This document shows positions 19,078 through 27,869 of a stretch of 64,000 nt of DNA, in pieces; the stretch's first letter is position 1, and each line of letters begins with the position of its first letter. This DNA is from Qaidamihabitans albus (GTDB lineage Bacteria > Actinomycetota > Actinomycetes > Mycobacteriales > Pseudonocardiaceae). The translations under genes and the position numbers were made by a program. The notes beneath the pieces are model-generated. The model searched no databases. It saw nothing but the letters and a program-made list of their open reading frames with translations, and had not been told where the DNA came from. The stretch lies in NCBI RefSeq assembly GCF_016464705.1, contig NZ_JAEHOB010000005.1, forward strand, positions 186,001 to 250,000, in the 5' to 3' direction.

Positions 19078-22000
19078 TCACCCTCCACTTTCTCTTCGTT
19101 GCCTTCGGTCGCCTGCCCGGTCCGATGCCGGCCGCGGCGAATGCCCTGCTGGAAACTGTTCAGCCGGCCCCGCACATCGGCGGGATCCCGCTCGGTGCGG
19201 GGGCGACGGTCCTCCGCCGTACTCGACGGTGTCGCCGCGCTGCCCGGCAGCAGCTTCTCGCCACGGCGGCGCCTCGGCAGGCCGGCCGAGGTGTAGTCCG
19301 ACGGCGCCGCCCCGGACACCGACTGCACCGTGCGCCACCGGTCATCGGTGGCGAAGGTCCAGTCCGAGCCGGCTGTGGCGCCTTCCCCGGCGTCGTCAGC
19401 ACTCCTCTCCGGTCGTTGCTGCTCCGGTCGTTGCTGTGGCTTCCTCGGCTGCCGCTGCGGCAGCCCCGATCCGGACGCCGGCGCGGTGGCGGACTCGCCG
19501 CCACTGTCCCGGCGCCCGCGGCTCACCCCCTGCTGGAAACTGCTGAGCCGGCCACGGACATCGGCCGGGTCGCGGTTCGGCTCCGCGGCGGCCGGCTTCT
19601 CGCCCGTCGCCGCACCGCCGCCCTGCGGAACCGCACTGCCGGGAAGCAGCTTCTCGCCGCGACGGCGCCTCGGCAGGCCCGCGGGCGTGTAGTCCGAAGG
19701 CGCCGCCTGCGAGACCGCCTGCACCGTGCGCCAGCTCTCGTCGACCGCGAAGTCCCACGGACTGTTCGCGGCTGTGTCCCCGGCGTCCCCGGCCTCCCCG
19801 GCGTCCCCGGCGTCCCCGGCGTCCCCGGCGTTGTTCGCGTCCTTCGCCTTCTTCGCGCCCGCCGCCTCCGGCCTGGCCTGGTCCGGCGGCGGAGGCGTGT
19901 TGCTGCGGAACCACACCGAGAGCATCTCGTCGAAGATCGGTGTCGTCTCCGCGTTGTCCACGGCCGCCTTGCGGGCCCGCCGCTCGGCGTCGCTCGCCGT
20001 GGTCGCGGCGCTCCACCAGTCGCTCACCGCCGTACCGGTGGCCTCGAAGAGCTGCTTGCCGCTGGGCAGCACCTCCTCGTCCGGTGCCGCCTGACCTGCT
20101 TCGGACGGCGCACCGCCGTCCGCGCCCTGCGGCTCCGGCTGCTCCGTCCGCTCACCCTGCCGGGGCGCGGGAGCGGCCACGTCTTCCCCGCTCGGCCAGC
20201 GCGGACCCTCGTCGGCGGCGCCGGGTTCCGGCCGCTGCCCGGTCTGCCGCTGCGGCGGCAGCGGCGATCCCTGGCGTTTCGGGAGTTCCGGCGGCTGGGA
20301 CGACTTCGGTGACTCCGGCGACTTCGGGGGTGCCTGCTGTCCCGTGTCCTCGCGTCCGATCGGGCTGAACAGCGCTGTGCCGGTGATCTCGTTGTCGGTG
20401 AGCGGTGGCTCCTGCGGCGATCCCCCCGCGAGGCGGCGCTCCACCTCACTGCCCTGGCTGGGCGGCGAGCTCTGCCCGGCGAGGTCGGCCAGCGCGCCCG
20501 GCCTGCTCACGCCGTTCGGCGGCCGCTGCCTGCGCGGAAGGGGCCCGCCGCCCTGCGACGGCACCGGCTGCTGCCGTTCGGCCATGCCCGGCGGGAGCGC
20601 CTGGGCCTGCGGCGGCTGGCCGAGCCCACTCGGCTGACCCGGCTGGCCCTGCGGTTGCGCCTGGTCCATCACCAGCTCGGCGCGAACGGTCACGGTCGCC
20701 CGGACGCCGACGATGTCCTTGCCGCCGTGCAGCGACACGCCGAAACCGTGCCTGCTCGCGAGCCTGCCGACCACGAAAAGGCCCATCCGGCGCGACGTCG
20801 CCAGGTCGACCGACGCCGCCTCGGCGAGCCGGGCGTTGGCCTCGGTCACCTCGGACTCGTTCATGCCGATGCCCTTGTCGAGGATGTCGATCGACAGCGA
20901 CCGGTCGTCGGCGAGGCGGGTCACCACGGTCACCTGCGTCTCCGGGGCGGAGAACGCGGTGGCGTTGTCAAGCAGCTCGGCGATCAGCCGCATCAGGTCG
21001 CTGGCGGCGTAGCCGACCACCCGGACGGGAGGCGGCGTGCGCACCACCACCCGCTGGTACTGCTCGATCTCCGAGACCGCCGCGCGCAGCACGTCGGTCG
21101 CGGTCACCGGCTGCCCGGACCGGCGGCCCGGCTCGGCACCGGAGAGCACCATCAGGTTCTCGTTGTTGCGCCGCATCCTGGTGGCGAGGTGGTCCAGCTG
21201 GAACAGCGTCGCCAGCTGGTCGGCATCCTCCTCGTCGCGCTCAAGCCGTTCGATGAGCTGCAGCTGCCGCTGCACCAGGCTCTGGCTGCGCCTGGAGAGG
21301 TTGACGAACACACTCGCGTAGCCGGTGCGCATCGCGGCCTGCTCCACGGCCAGCCGCAGCGCCTCGCTGTGCACCGCGTCGAAGGCCCTCGCGACCTCGC
21401 CGATCTCCTCACCGGTCTCCACCGGCACCGGCCGGATCTCGGTGCTCTGCGAGCGGCCTTCCTGGATGTTGCGCACCGCGGTGGGCAGTTCCGTCTGCGC
21501 GACCTCGAGCGCGCTCGTGCGCAGGAGCTTCAGTGACCGCAGCAGCTGCCGGGTGATCAGGAAGACGACCGCGGCGGCGAGCAGCAGCGCGACGAAGAGC
21601 AGCACGGCCAGCACGCCCGCACCCGTGCCGGCGCCGTCGGCCAGCTCACCGGACTGCGCGGTGAGCTGCTCGCCCAGGCGTGAGCCCACCTCGCCCAGCC
21701 CGGAGAACACCGCCGAGGACGCGTCCGTCCACTGCTGTGCCGAGACCGAGCCGAGCGCGTCATCACCGCCGGTGCCCTGTTCCGCGAGCGCCGCCTTGAC
21801 GATGCGGTCCCGGTTGTCGAAGGCGTCACCGAGCACTGTGGACTCGAAGTCCTGCCGCTGCCCGGGTGTGGCCGCGGTGCGGAACTCCTCGATCCGGTCG
21901 GTGAGCCGGACGTCGTACGTGCGCAGCTCGTTGAGCTCGCTCGGCGCCAGGCCGCCGCGGGCGATCCCGTAGCCGACCAGCGCCTGCTGGACGGTGACCG

Positions 22001-22613
22001 CCTCCTTGGCGACGAGGAGGTCGTGCAGGGCGGCCGCGGAGCCGCCGATCTCCTCGTCGCTGATCCCGGCCACGAGTGCGGTGTCCAGATCGAGCAGCGC
22101 GGAGGTGACCGCGCTGTACTCGGTGATGGCCTCCACCGGGTCGACCTGGCCGCTGCCGACCCGCTCGCGGAGGTCCGCCAGCCGGCCGAGCTGCTCGGTC
22201 ACCTGCGTGCGAGGCCCGTCGATGCCGCCCTGGAGCTCCGCGGCGCGGGCGGCGGCGGCGGTCACCGGCTCGACGGCGCGGTCGACCTCACCGCGAACGG
22301 CGTCCAGTTCCGGGTTGCCCGCGCCGAGCCCCTCGGTGAGCAGCTCGGCGGTCTGCGTACGCTCCCGCTGCAGGCCGTCGACCAGCGTCCGGACGGACGT
22401 GTCGAGCGCGACGAGCCGGTCGATCCGCTCGTAGCGGTCGGCACGGTTGACCTGATTGGACATCGTGATGGCGCCGAGCACGAGTGCGATCACGATCGGG
22501 ACGAGGGTTACGGCGCCCAGCTTGACCGGCAGGCTCCAGTCGCGCCACCGCACGACCGCGCGCCACTTCGGCGGCCGCGGGGGCTGCTGGCCGAGGAGCT
22601 TCCCGACAGGCAC
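19074..22613 (-). CDS. cvnA: Conservon sensor histidine-kinase-like protein CvnA
   Basis: 1179 residues. Transmembrane segment 1 is at about 32-51, followed by a large extracytoplasmic NIT-type (nitrate/nitrite sensor) domain. A second membrane segment (GAGVLAVLLFVALLLAAAVV) leads into a HAMP linker, then an ATPase domain with LIAELLDNATAFS (N box) and DKGIGMNE (G1 box). A long proline- and glutamate-rich tail contains two tandem copies of an about 80-residue module. Conservon kinases sense at the membrane and signal through CvnB-CvnD. GTG 22613 is chosen because AGGAGAAGG lies about 4 nt upstream; another GTG exists eight codons earlier. It heads the cvnABCD operon. Confidence 0.9.
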   Translation of the reverse strand: MPVGKLLGQQPPRPPKWRAVVRWRDWSLPVKLGAVTLVPIVIALVLGAITMSNQVNRADRYERIDRLVALDTSVRTLVDGLQRERTQTAELLTEGLGAGNPELDAVRGEVDRAVEPVTAAAARAAELQGGIDGPRTQVTEQLGRLADLRERVGSGQVDPVEAITEYSAVTSALLDLDTALVAGISDEEIGGSAAALHDLLVAKEAVTVQQALVGYGIARGGLAPSELNELRTYDVRLTDRIEEFRTAATPGQRQDFESTVLGDAFDNRDRIVKAALAEQGTGGDDALGSVSAQQWTDASSAVFSGLGEVGSRLGEQLTAQSGELADGAGTGAGVLAVLLFVALLLAAAVVFLITRQLLRSLKLLRTSALEVAQTELPTAVRNIQEGRSQSTEIRPVPVETGEEIGEVARAFDAVHSEALRLAVEQAAMRTGYASVFVNLSRRSQSLVQRQLQLIERLERDEEDADQLATLFQLDHLATRMRRNNENLMVLSGAEPGRRSGQPVTATDVLRAAVSEIEQYQRVVVRTPPPVRVVGYAASDLMRLIAELLDNATAFSAPETQVTVVTRLADDRSLSIDILDKGIGMNESEVTEANARLAEAASVDLATSRRMGLFVVGRLASRHGFGVSLHGGKDIVGVRATVTVRAELVMDQAQPQGQPGQPSGLGQPPQAQALPPGMAERQQPVPSQGGGPLPRRQRPPNGVSRPGALADLAGQSSPPSQGSEVERRLAGGSPQEPPLTDNEITGTALFSPIGREDTGQQAPPKSPESPKSSQPPELPKRQGSPLPPQRQTGQRPEPGAADEGPRWPSGEDVAAPAPRQGERTEQPEPQGADGGAPSEAGQAAPDEEVLPSGKQLFEATGTAVSDWWSAATTASDAERRARKAAVDNAETTPIFDEMLSVWFRSNTPPPPDQARPEAAGAKKAKDANNAGDAGDAGDAGEAGDAGDTAANSPWDFAVDESWRTVQAVSQAAPSDYTPAGLPRRRRGEKLLPGSAVPQGGGAATGEKPAAAEPNRDPADVRGRLSSFQQGVSRGRRDSGGESATAPASGSGLPQRQPRKPQQRPEQQRPERSADDAGEGATAGSDWTFATDDRWRTVQSVSGAAPSDYTSAGLPRRRRGEKLLPGSAATPSSTAEDRRPRTERDPADVRGRLNSFQQGIRRGRHRTGQATEGNEEKVEGE
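19126..19763 (-). repeat. Tandem duplicated module in the CvnA tail
   Basis: Two copies of an about 80-residue unit, at 19511-19763 and 19126-19367 (minus strand). They share WRTVQ-VS-AAPSDYT-AGLP, RRRRGEKLLPGSA, RDPADVRGRL and SFQQG. The spacer is unrelated and polar. The second copy ends almost at the C-terminus of CvnA. Confidence 0.85.
19776..19829 (+). repeat. Six-unit 9-bp tandem repeat inside cvnA
   Basis: Six consecutive copies of GTCCCCGGC on the + strand (the third begins with C). On the coding strand it encodes a Gly-Asp-Ala type run (AGDAGDAGDAGEAGDAGD). A multiple of three keeps frame, so copy number could vary without breaking the gene. Confidence 0.85.
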
Positions 22614-23572
22614 TTGGCCTTCTCCTGCAACGGTCACGAAGGTGACTCCTCCTCCGGCGTGTTCGGTACCTGGCGACGGCGCACGGCGTCGCCGCTACCA
22701 GGTCCGGTGTGTCGTCGCGCCCGGCTCTGCCTCGTGACCAGCTCTGTACCGCATGTAAGTCCGTCCTCGCCGCTGGGCGCGTGCCGCGCCTCGCCGTCGT
22801 CTCGTCTACCGGCAACCGACCGTTCGTCAACCCCCGGAGGGCACCGCACGTCGCATCCTGCGGACTGCACAACGTCCGGGCGAGTCGGCGCCCAATTGAT
22901 CTGTCGGTCGGGGTGGCGAGGAAAGCGTACACCAATCGGGTAGTCACCAAATGTTCTCAAGGAACGGGGCGTGACCAGCAAAAACGTCGATTTCCACAGC
23001 TCAGCGGTCGGCGTATTCCACGGCGGGCGGGACGTCGGCCGGAATGCGGCTACAGCATTCATCAGCGGCGGACCGTCAAGTATCACCCACATAGCCCAGC
23101 GCCGGGCGTGGCTGTCACCTGAACAGCCTATCGCATGAGGTCTCAGGGTGGAACGTACGCACCAAAGAGTGCACGATCTTGTGGCATCGCCGTGGGTTCG
23201 GCCACCGGTGCCGCCGGCCGGCACGCTGGTACTTCCCCACCGGATTTCTACCCTGGCCAGCGAACCTTCACGAACAGGGGGTGACTCACTCCCCTGTCGA
23301 GTGACCCTCCGCAGTGGGCTGCCACCAGGGGTAATGCATATACTCAGGGTAAATCGCGTCGAGCGGCACCCCGGTCGCCGCTCACCCATTCGCCGCCCCA
23401 TATCGGGCCGATATGACAGTGCGCCACACGGAATTCCGCTGAACGGCGTGGAATTGCGCGGGTGGGCCGTCCCGGGCCTCCGGCCGTCCTCTTTCCCGGG
23501 CGTCTCCCCGGCGTCGCTACGATGTGCCCCTCGTCGGCCCGCGCACCTCCGACCGGAACCGGGAGCTGAGAA
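22614..23572. other. Long intergenic region between cvnA and the polyamine operon
   Basis: About 960 bp separating divergent operons. Open frames here have codon use and composition unlike neighbouring genes, and none has a ribosome site plus a recognisable product, so I read it as non-coding. It is less GC-rich than its surroundings, notably around 22920-23000 and 23320-23420, as expected for two promoters. A TACGCT box at about 22926-22931 on the minus strand could be a -10 for cvnA. I saw no strong terminator or riboswitch fold. Confidence 0.5.
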
Positions 23573-24760
23573 CTGCAAAGATCGGATACCACGTTCGACC
23601 GGTTCGACCGGATCCGCCGTTTCCTGGACGAGCACGACCCACCCACGCCGTGCCTCGTCGTGGACGTCGACACGGTGCTGGAGCGCTATCGGTCGCTCGC
23701 CACGGCGTTCGGCGACGCCCGGGTGCAGTACGCCGTCAAGGCCAATCCCGAGCCCGCGGTCCTGCGGGCGCTCACCGCGGCGGGCGCGGGCTTCGACGTA
23801 GCCAGTCCCGCGGAGATCGATGCCTGCCTCGCGGCGGGTGCCCGGCCGGAGTCGCTGTCGTACGGCAACACGATCAAGAAGCCCGCGGCCATCGCGATGG
23901 CACACGCGGCGGGTGTCCGGGAGTACGCCTTCGAGGCCGAGGGCGACCTGGAGAACCTGGCGCGGCACGCACCGGGAGCGCGGGTGTCGGTACGGTTGCT
24001 GGTGGATGCCCCTGCGTCGGTGACGCCGTTCGGCCGCAAGTTCGGTTGTGCCGCCGACGAGGCCATCGCCCTCGTGGTGCGGGCCGCCGAACTCGGCCTC
24101 GACCCGGCCGGTGTCAGCTTCCACGTCGGTTCACAGCAACTGGACACCCGCGCCTGGGACGTCGCGACCGGTGCGGCCGCGACCGTGTTCCGCGCGGCCG
24201 CGGAGCGTGGTGTGCCGTTGCGCACGCTCAACGTGGGCGGGGGCTTCGGCGTGAGCTACACCAGGCAGGCGCCATCGCCCGCCGGCTACGCCGATGCGCT
24301 CCGCGGGGCGCTGCGCAGGCACTTCCCCGGCGCGCCTCCCGAGCTCGTCCTCGAACCCGGCAGGGCGATCGTCGCCGAGGCCGGGCTCATCCGCACCGAG
24401 GTCGTCCTCGTCTCCCGCAAGTCGGCCGCGGATCCGCATCGCTGGGTGTTTCTCGACATCGGCCGGTACAACGGGCTGGCGGAGACGGAGAACGAGGCCA
24501 TCGCCTACCGGTTCGAACCTGTCGGCGAGCACACAGCAGAGGACGGTCCTGTGATCATCGCCGGACCGACGTGCGATGGTGATGACGTGCTCTACCAGCA
24601 GACTCCGTATCGCCTCCCGCTGTCGTTGCGGGCGGGTGAGCGACTCGACATTCTCGCAACGGGCGCGTACACCGCGAGCTATTCCTCGGTAGCGTTCAAC
24701 GGGATCGAACCATTACGTACGTACTGTGTTTCTGGAGGGAGGCTGATCAGTGCCGAGTGA
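23573..24760 (+). CDS. Type III PLP-dependent decarboxylase (ornithine/lysine decarboxylase-like)
   Basis: 395 residues from a CTG start. It has the alanine-racemase-type barrel with PLP lysine in YAVKANP, glycine loop GGGFGVSY, EPGR and the active-site CDGDD near the C-terminus, which resembles ornithine decarboxylase (CDG-D) rather than diaminopimelate decarboxylase (CESGD). The likely product is a diamine for the following speD and speE genes. Start: conserved residues (DRIRRFLDEHDPPTPCLVVD) lie upstream of the first GTG (23660), with no ATG, GTG or TTG in that stretch. The frame reaches CTG 23573, with GGGAG 7 nt before it, until a stop at 23567. The 3' end overlaps speD by 11 bp. Confidence 0.82.
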   Translation: MQRSDTTFDRFDRIRRFLDEHDPPTPCLVVDVDTVLERYRSLATAFGDARVQYAVKANPEPAVLRALTAAGAGFDVASPAEIDACLAAGARPESLSYGNTIKKPAAIAMAHAAGVREYAFEAEGDLENLARHAPGARVSVRLLVDAPASVTPFGRKFGCAADEAIALVVRAAELGLDPAGVSFHVGSQQLDTRAWDVATGAAATVFRAAAERGVPLRTLNVGGGFGVSYTRQAPSPAGYADALRGALRRHFPGAPPELVLEPGRAIVAEAGLIRTEVVLVSRKSAADPHRWVFLDIGRYNGLAETENEAIAYRFEPVGEHTAEDGPVIIAGPTCDGDDVLYQQTPYRLPLSLRAGERLDILATGAYTASYSSVAFNGIEPLRTYCVSGGRLISAE

Positions 24761-25139
24761 GTTTTCGCCGGTCGGCGTGTTTTCCGGCAAGCATGTGCTC
24801 GCAGAGTTCGACGGTATCGAACCGAACCTGCTCGACGACACCGACTTTCTCCGCCACACACTGGCGGACACGCTGACCACGGCTGGTGCGACGGTGTGCG
24901 AAGTCATCGCCCACCGCTTCGAACCGCAGGGGGTCACGGTTCTCGCGATGCTGGCCGAGTCGCACGCCTCGGTGCACACCTATCCCGAGATCGGCGCGGT
25001 CTTCGTCGACGTGTTCACCTGCGGCGAACGCGCGGATCCGCAGTATGCGGTGCGTCTGCTCGCCAACGCTCTCGGCACTGACTCGATGACGATGTCGACC
25101 GTCCAACGTGGCCGCCAGACCGTGAACGCAGGGGAGTGA
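24750..25139 (+). CDS. speD: S-adenosylmethionine decarboxylase proenzyme
   Basis: 129 residues, a class 1B (SpeH-type) enzyme. The self-cleavage site is Glu70-Ser71 in LAESHASVHTYPE; Ser71 becomes the pyruvoyl group, with His76 and Cys91 in the positions of the processing and catalytic residues of the Thermotoga enzyme. It makes decarboxylated SAM, the aminopropyl donor for the spermidine synthase encoded directly downstream. The GTG start has GGAGGGAGG upstream within the end of the decarboxylase gene, and the stop touches the speE ATG. Confidence 0.93.
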   Translation: MPSEFSPVGVFSGKHVLAEFDGIEPNLLDDTDFLRHTLADTLTTAGATVCEVIAHRFEPQGVTVLAMLAESHASVHTYPEIGAVFVDVFTCGERADPQYAVRLLANALGTDSMTMSTVQRGRQTVNAGE

Positions 25140-26015
25140 ATGTCCACGCAGATCGTCGAACCGCTCGGCCCCGGTCTCTCCAGGGTGTGGGACGTCTCCG
25201 ACATCGTCCTCGACACGCACACAGACTTCCAGCACGTGGTCGTCGGCCGTACCACGCAAGGCATCTCACTGTTCTGTGACGACGAACGACAGAGCACCGA
25301 GGCCAGCCAGCTCGTGTACCACGAAGCGCTGTTCGTGCCGGCGATGCTGCTCGCCGGCCGGATGCGCCGCGTCCTCGTCATCGGTTCCAGCGAGGGTGTG
25401 GTGAGCCAGCTCGCGATCGCCGGCGGCGCGGACGTGGTCGATCACGTCGACATCGACCACGTCACCGTGCGCGCGTGTGCCGAGCACCTGCCGTACGGCT
25501 ACTCCGCCGAGGAGCTGGCGAAGGCCGAGCGGGGCAGCGGTCCCGTCCGGGTGCACTACCGCGACGGCTGGGAGTTCCTCGCATCGGCGGAGGCGGACTA
25601 CGACGTGGTCGTGATCGACCTGCCGGACGAGAACTTCGATCCGGACGCTCAGCACAACCGCCTGTACGGCGAGGAGTTCCTGCGCCGCTGCGGCGACGTG
25701 CTCGCGCCCGGCGGCGTGGTGGTCTGTCAGGCGGGTTGCCCCACCCTGTGGCGCAACGACACGTTGCGGGCGGCCTGGGACCGCTTCGGCGAGATCTTCG
25801 GCACGGTCGTCTACTTCGGCTCCGACGAGCACGAGTGGGCGTTCCTCAGCGGCCGCCTGGACTCGGTCGAGAATCCGGTCGACGGCATGGTCGCCGAACT
25901 GTCCAGGGCGGCCTACCGGCCGGCCTCGATCGACGCCGAGACACTGCGGGCGAGCACGGTGCCCCCGTACTCGATCCGGGTCAGAGCCGGCGACCCGCAG
26001 CGACCCGGTGCGTGA
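25140..26015 (+). CDS. speE: Spermidine synthase (aminopropyltransferase)
   Basis: 291 residues. A Rossmann methyltransferase-like fold with GISLFCDDERQSTEASQLVYHEALFVPAML, the nucleotide-binding RRVLVIGSSEGVV and the acidic loop VVIDLPDENFD around the catalytic aspartate. The polyamine-binding region is divergent from E. coli SpeE, so the exact amine acceptor is open. The ATG follows the speD stop directly, with GGGGAG before it. The C-terminal 35 bp overlap tail-to-tail with the convergent DUF3817 gene. Confidence 0.9.
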   Translation: MSTQIVEPLGPGLSRVWDVSDIVLDTHTDFQHVVVGRTTQGISLFCDDERQSTEASQLVYHEALFVPAMLLAGRMRRVLVIGSSEGVVSQLAIAGGADVVDHVDIDHVTVRACAEHLPYGYSAEELAKAERGSGPVRVHYRDGWEFLASAEADYDVVVIDLPDENFDPDAQHNRLYGEEFLRRCGDVLAPGGVVVCQAGCPTLWRNDTLRAAWDRFGEIFGTVVYFGSDEHEWAFLSGRLDSVENPVDGMVAELSRAAYRPASIDAETLRASTVPPYSIRVRAGDPQRPGA

Positions 26016-26331
26016 CCTTGCGCTCGGCCACGAACGACAGGAACGGGATGGTGCCGGCCACCAGTACCAGCAGGGTGCCCTTGATCGACCAGCGGGCCTT
26101 GAGGGCCAGGTCGACGGCCACCACGAGGTAGACCATGTAGAGCACGCCGTGGGTCACGCCGATCCAGCTCATCATGCCCGGTGAGTCGGCCGCGTACTTG
26201 AGGACGAAGGCGAGCGCCAGCCCCAGCAGCGCGACACCCGTCGCGTAGGCCAGCACCCGGAACCGCATCAGCGAGCCGCGCAAGGACGCCGGGGCGGGCG
26301 CCGCCGTATCGTCACGGTCCGTCGTCACCAT
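25981..26331 (-). CDS. DUF3817 membrane protein
   Basis: 116 residues with three hydrophobic segments (FRVLAYATGVALLGLALAFVL; MMSWIGVTHGVLYMVYLVVAV; GTLLVLVAGTIPFLSFVAE) and an ending FxAERKV typical of DUF3817, a short actinobacterial integral membrane family of unknown function. It starts one base after the stop of the upstream membrane-protein gene, so both are likely co-expressed. Its last bases overlap the end of speE on the other strand. Confidence 0.85.
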   Translation of the reverse strand: MVTTDRDDTAAPAPASLRGSLMRFRVLAYATGVALLGLALAFVLKYAADSPGMMSWIGVTHGVLYMVYLVVAVDLALKARWSIKGTLLVLVAGTIPFLSFVAERKVTHRVAAGRRL

Positions 26332-26332
26332 C

Positions 26333-26704
26333 TCAGTTCACCTCTTGGTCGCGGGCGTTCAACTCTGCCAGGTACCTGTTGTAGGCGGCCAGTTCCTCGT
26401 CGCGCTCGTCCTCGTCATCCGCCGGCGCCGCCGGCCGGGCGGCGGGGCGTGGAGCGGGCGGAGCAGCAGGCTCGGGCGCCTCCCGGCCCTCCTGCTGCCG
26501 CCGTTTCAACTGGCGGATCCGCCAGAACATGAACGCGGGGAACAGCCCGAACAGGGGCCACTGCAGCACGTATCCCAGGTTCTGGAAGGTGCCGCCCGCG
26601 GACGAGTACCGCTCCCACTGCCACCATGCCAGGCCGCAGCAGATCGCCAGGCTCAGCACGGAGACACCGACGATGGCGAGTCGCCGCGTGGTCGTGGAGC
26701 TCAT
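26333..26704 (-). CDS. Conserved small membrane protein of unknown function
   Basis: 123 residues. Two membrane segments (IVGVSVLSLAICCGLAWW; VLQWPLFGLFPAFMFWRI) are followed by a polar tail with a Pro/Ala stretch and a charged C-terminus (DEDERDEELAAYNRYLAELNARD), the last part common to actinobacterial proteins of this size. I do not know its function. ATG 26704 was chosen over a GTG two codons upstream; neither has a clear ribosome site. It is upstream of and almost touching the DUF3817 gene. Confidence 0.75.
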   Translation of the reverse strand: MSSTTTRRLAIVGVSVLSLAICCGLAWWQWERYSSAGGTFQNLGYVLQWPLFGLFPAFMFWRIRQLKRRQQEGREAPEPAAPPAPRPAARPAAPADDEDERDEELAAYNRYLAELNARDQEVN

Positions 26705-26796
26705 GGACACACATCGACGCTAGCACTCGCGCGCGGCCTGCTCCCCAACGCCACATCGGTAGCGCCCAGCACGGCGAACGTCACCTCGGCACGGGC

Positions 26797-27738
26797 TCAG
26801 CCCGAGGCGCGCACCGCACGCGCCTGCTTGGCGTAGTCGTCGGCAAGGCCGAACACCTTCTGTGCGTACTCGACCGAGTTGTTGTACGACATGATCCCCG
26901 ACCACCAGCCCTGCGCCGCCGCCATGTCCCGGCCGTTGACGCACAGGTAGCGGGCTGCGGCGAGCGCCGCGTCGTCGATCTGCTGCGGATCGGCCACGCC
27001 GTCACCGTCACCGTCGGAGCCGTACCGCGCCCACGTGCTGGGGATGAACTGCATGGGGCCGACCGCACGGTCGTGGACCGGGTCGCCGTCGAACCGGCCG
27101 CCGTCGGTGTCGGAGATCGCCTTCACGCCCGGCGAGCCGTCCAGCGGCACCCCGACCACCGGCTTGGACGGCCTGCCGTCCGCGCCGAGGGTCGCGCCGC
27201 CGTAGCGCCCGTGATCGGACTCGATCCGGCCGATACCGGCGAGCGTCGCCCAGGACAGCCGGCAGCCGGGTTGCTCGGCCCGCATCGCCAGTTCCGCGTT
27301 GCCGTACGCGACGAGTGCCCTGGCGGGCACGCCGACGGCGCCCTCCGCGCGATCCGCCCAGTCGCCGAGCGACTGCGGACCGCTCCGCTCGGACCGCGCG
27401 GGAGGCGGTTCGCCGCCCGCGCCCCGCGCGCCCGCGATCGTGTTGCTCACCGGAGCGGTCGAACCGGGCTCGACATCGGCCGCCTCCACCTGGAGGGCCG
27501 GGATGTCGGTGGTCGTCGGGCCCGCGTCCGGCGTGGCCGCGCGTGCGACGAGCCAGACACCACCGGCGGCCGAGCCGAGGACGACAACGACGATGGCCAG
27601 CCTGCCGAGCACCGCAAGGCCCGCCCGCGGCCGCCCTGAACCGGGTTGGGCAGCGTCGACGTGTTCGGTGTTCCCGGCGCCGCTGTCGCCATTGTCGCCT
27701 TTGTCGAACTCGGTGGACCCGGCGTCAGCGCCTTGCAC
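26797..27738 (-). CDS. Membrane-anchored lytic murein transglycosylase
   Basis: 313 residues. A short acidic cytoplasmic N-terminus and one membrane segment (43-65) precede a linker and a transglycosylase domain with LAGIGRIESDHGRYGG (catalytic Glu173), VGPMQFIPSTWARYGSDGDGDGVADP (with a calcium-loop-like DGDGDG) and IMSYNNS. It should cleave peptidoglycan glycan strands outside the membrane during growth. The GTG at 27738 has GGAAGG 8 nt upstream. It stands alone in its transcription direction, with about 90 bp to the next gene. Confidence 0.9.
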   Translation of the reverse strand: MQGADAGSTEFDKGDNGDSGAGNTEHVDAAQPGSGRPRAGLAVLGRLAIVVVVLGSAAGGVWLVARAATPDAGPTTTDIPALQVEAADVEPGSTAPVSNTIAGARGAGGEPPPARSERSGPQSLGDWADRAEGAVGVPARALVAYGNAELAMRAEQPGCRLSWATLAGIGRIESDHGRYGGATLGADGRPSKPVVGVPLDGSPGVKAISDTDGGRFDGDPVHDRAVGPMQFIPSTWARYGSDGDGDGVADPQQIDDAALAAARYLCVNGRDMAAAQGWWSGIMSYNNSVEYAQKVFGLADDYAKQARAVRASG

Positions 27739-27869
27739 GAATCGAGCCTTCCCACTGCGTACCCGCCGGACCGGCGGCGGACCCGCCGTGCCTTCCCGGC
27801 CTGCTGGCTGGACAACGAACGGGCGCAGGTTAGCGTTACGCCCGCTCGTTCAGCCATTCGGCCGCCGGC

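Noticed and set aside
22634-24124. Long minus-strand open frame of nearly 500 codons over the cvnA-decarboxylase gap
   Set aside because: It runs antisense through the conserved decarboxylase, has no recognisable domain, and its composition is unlike real genes here.
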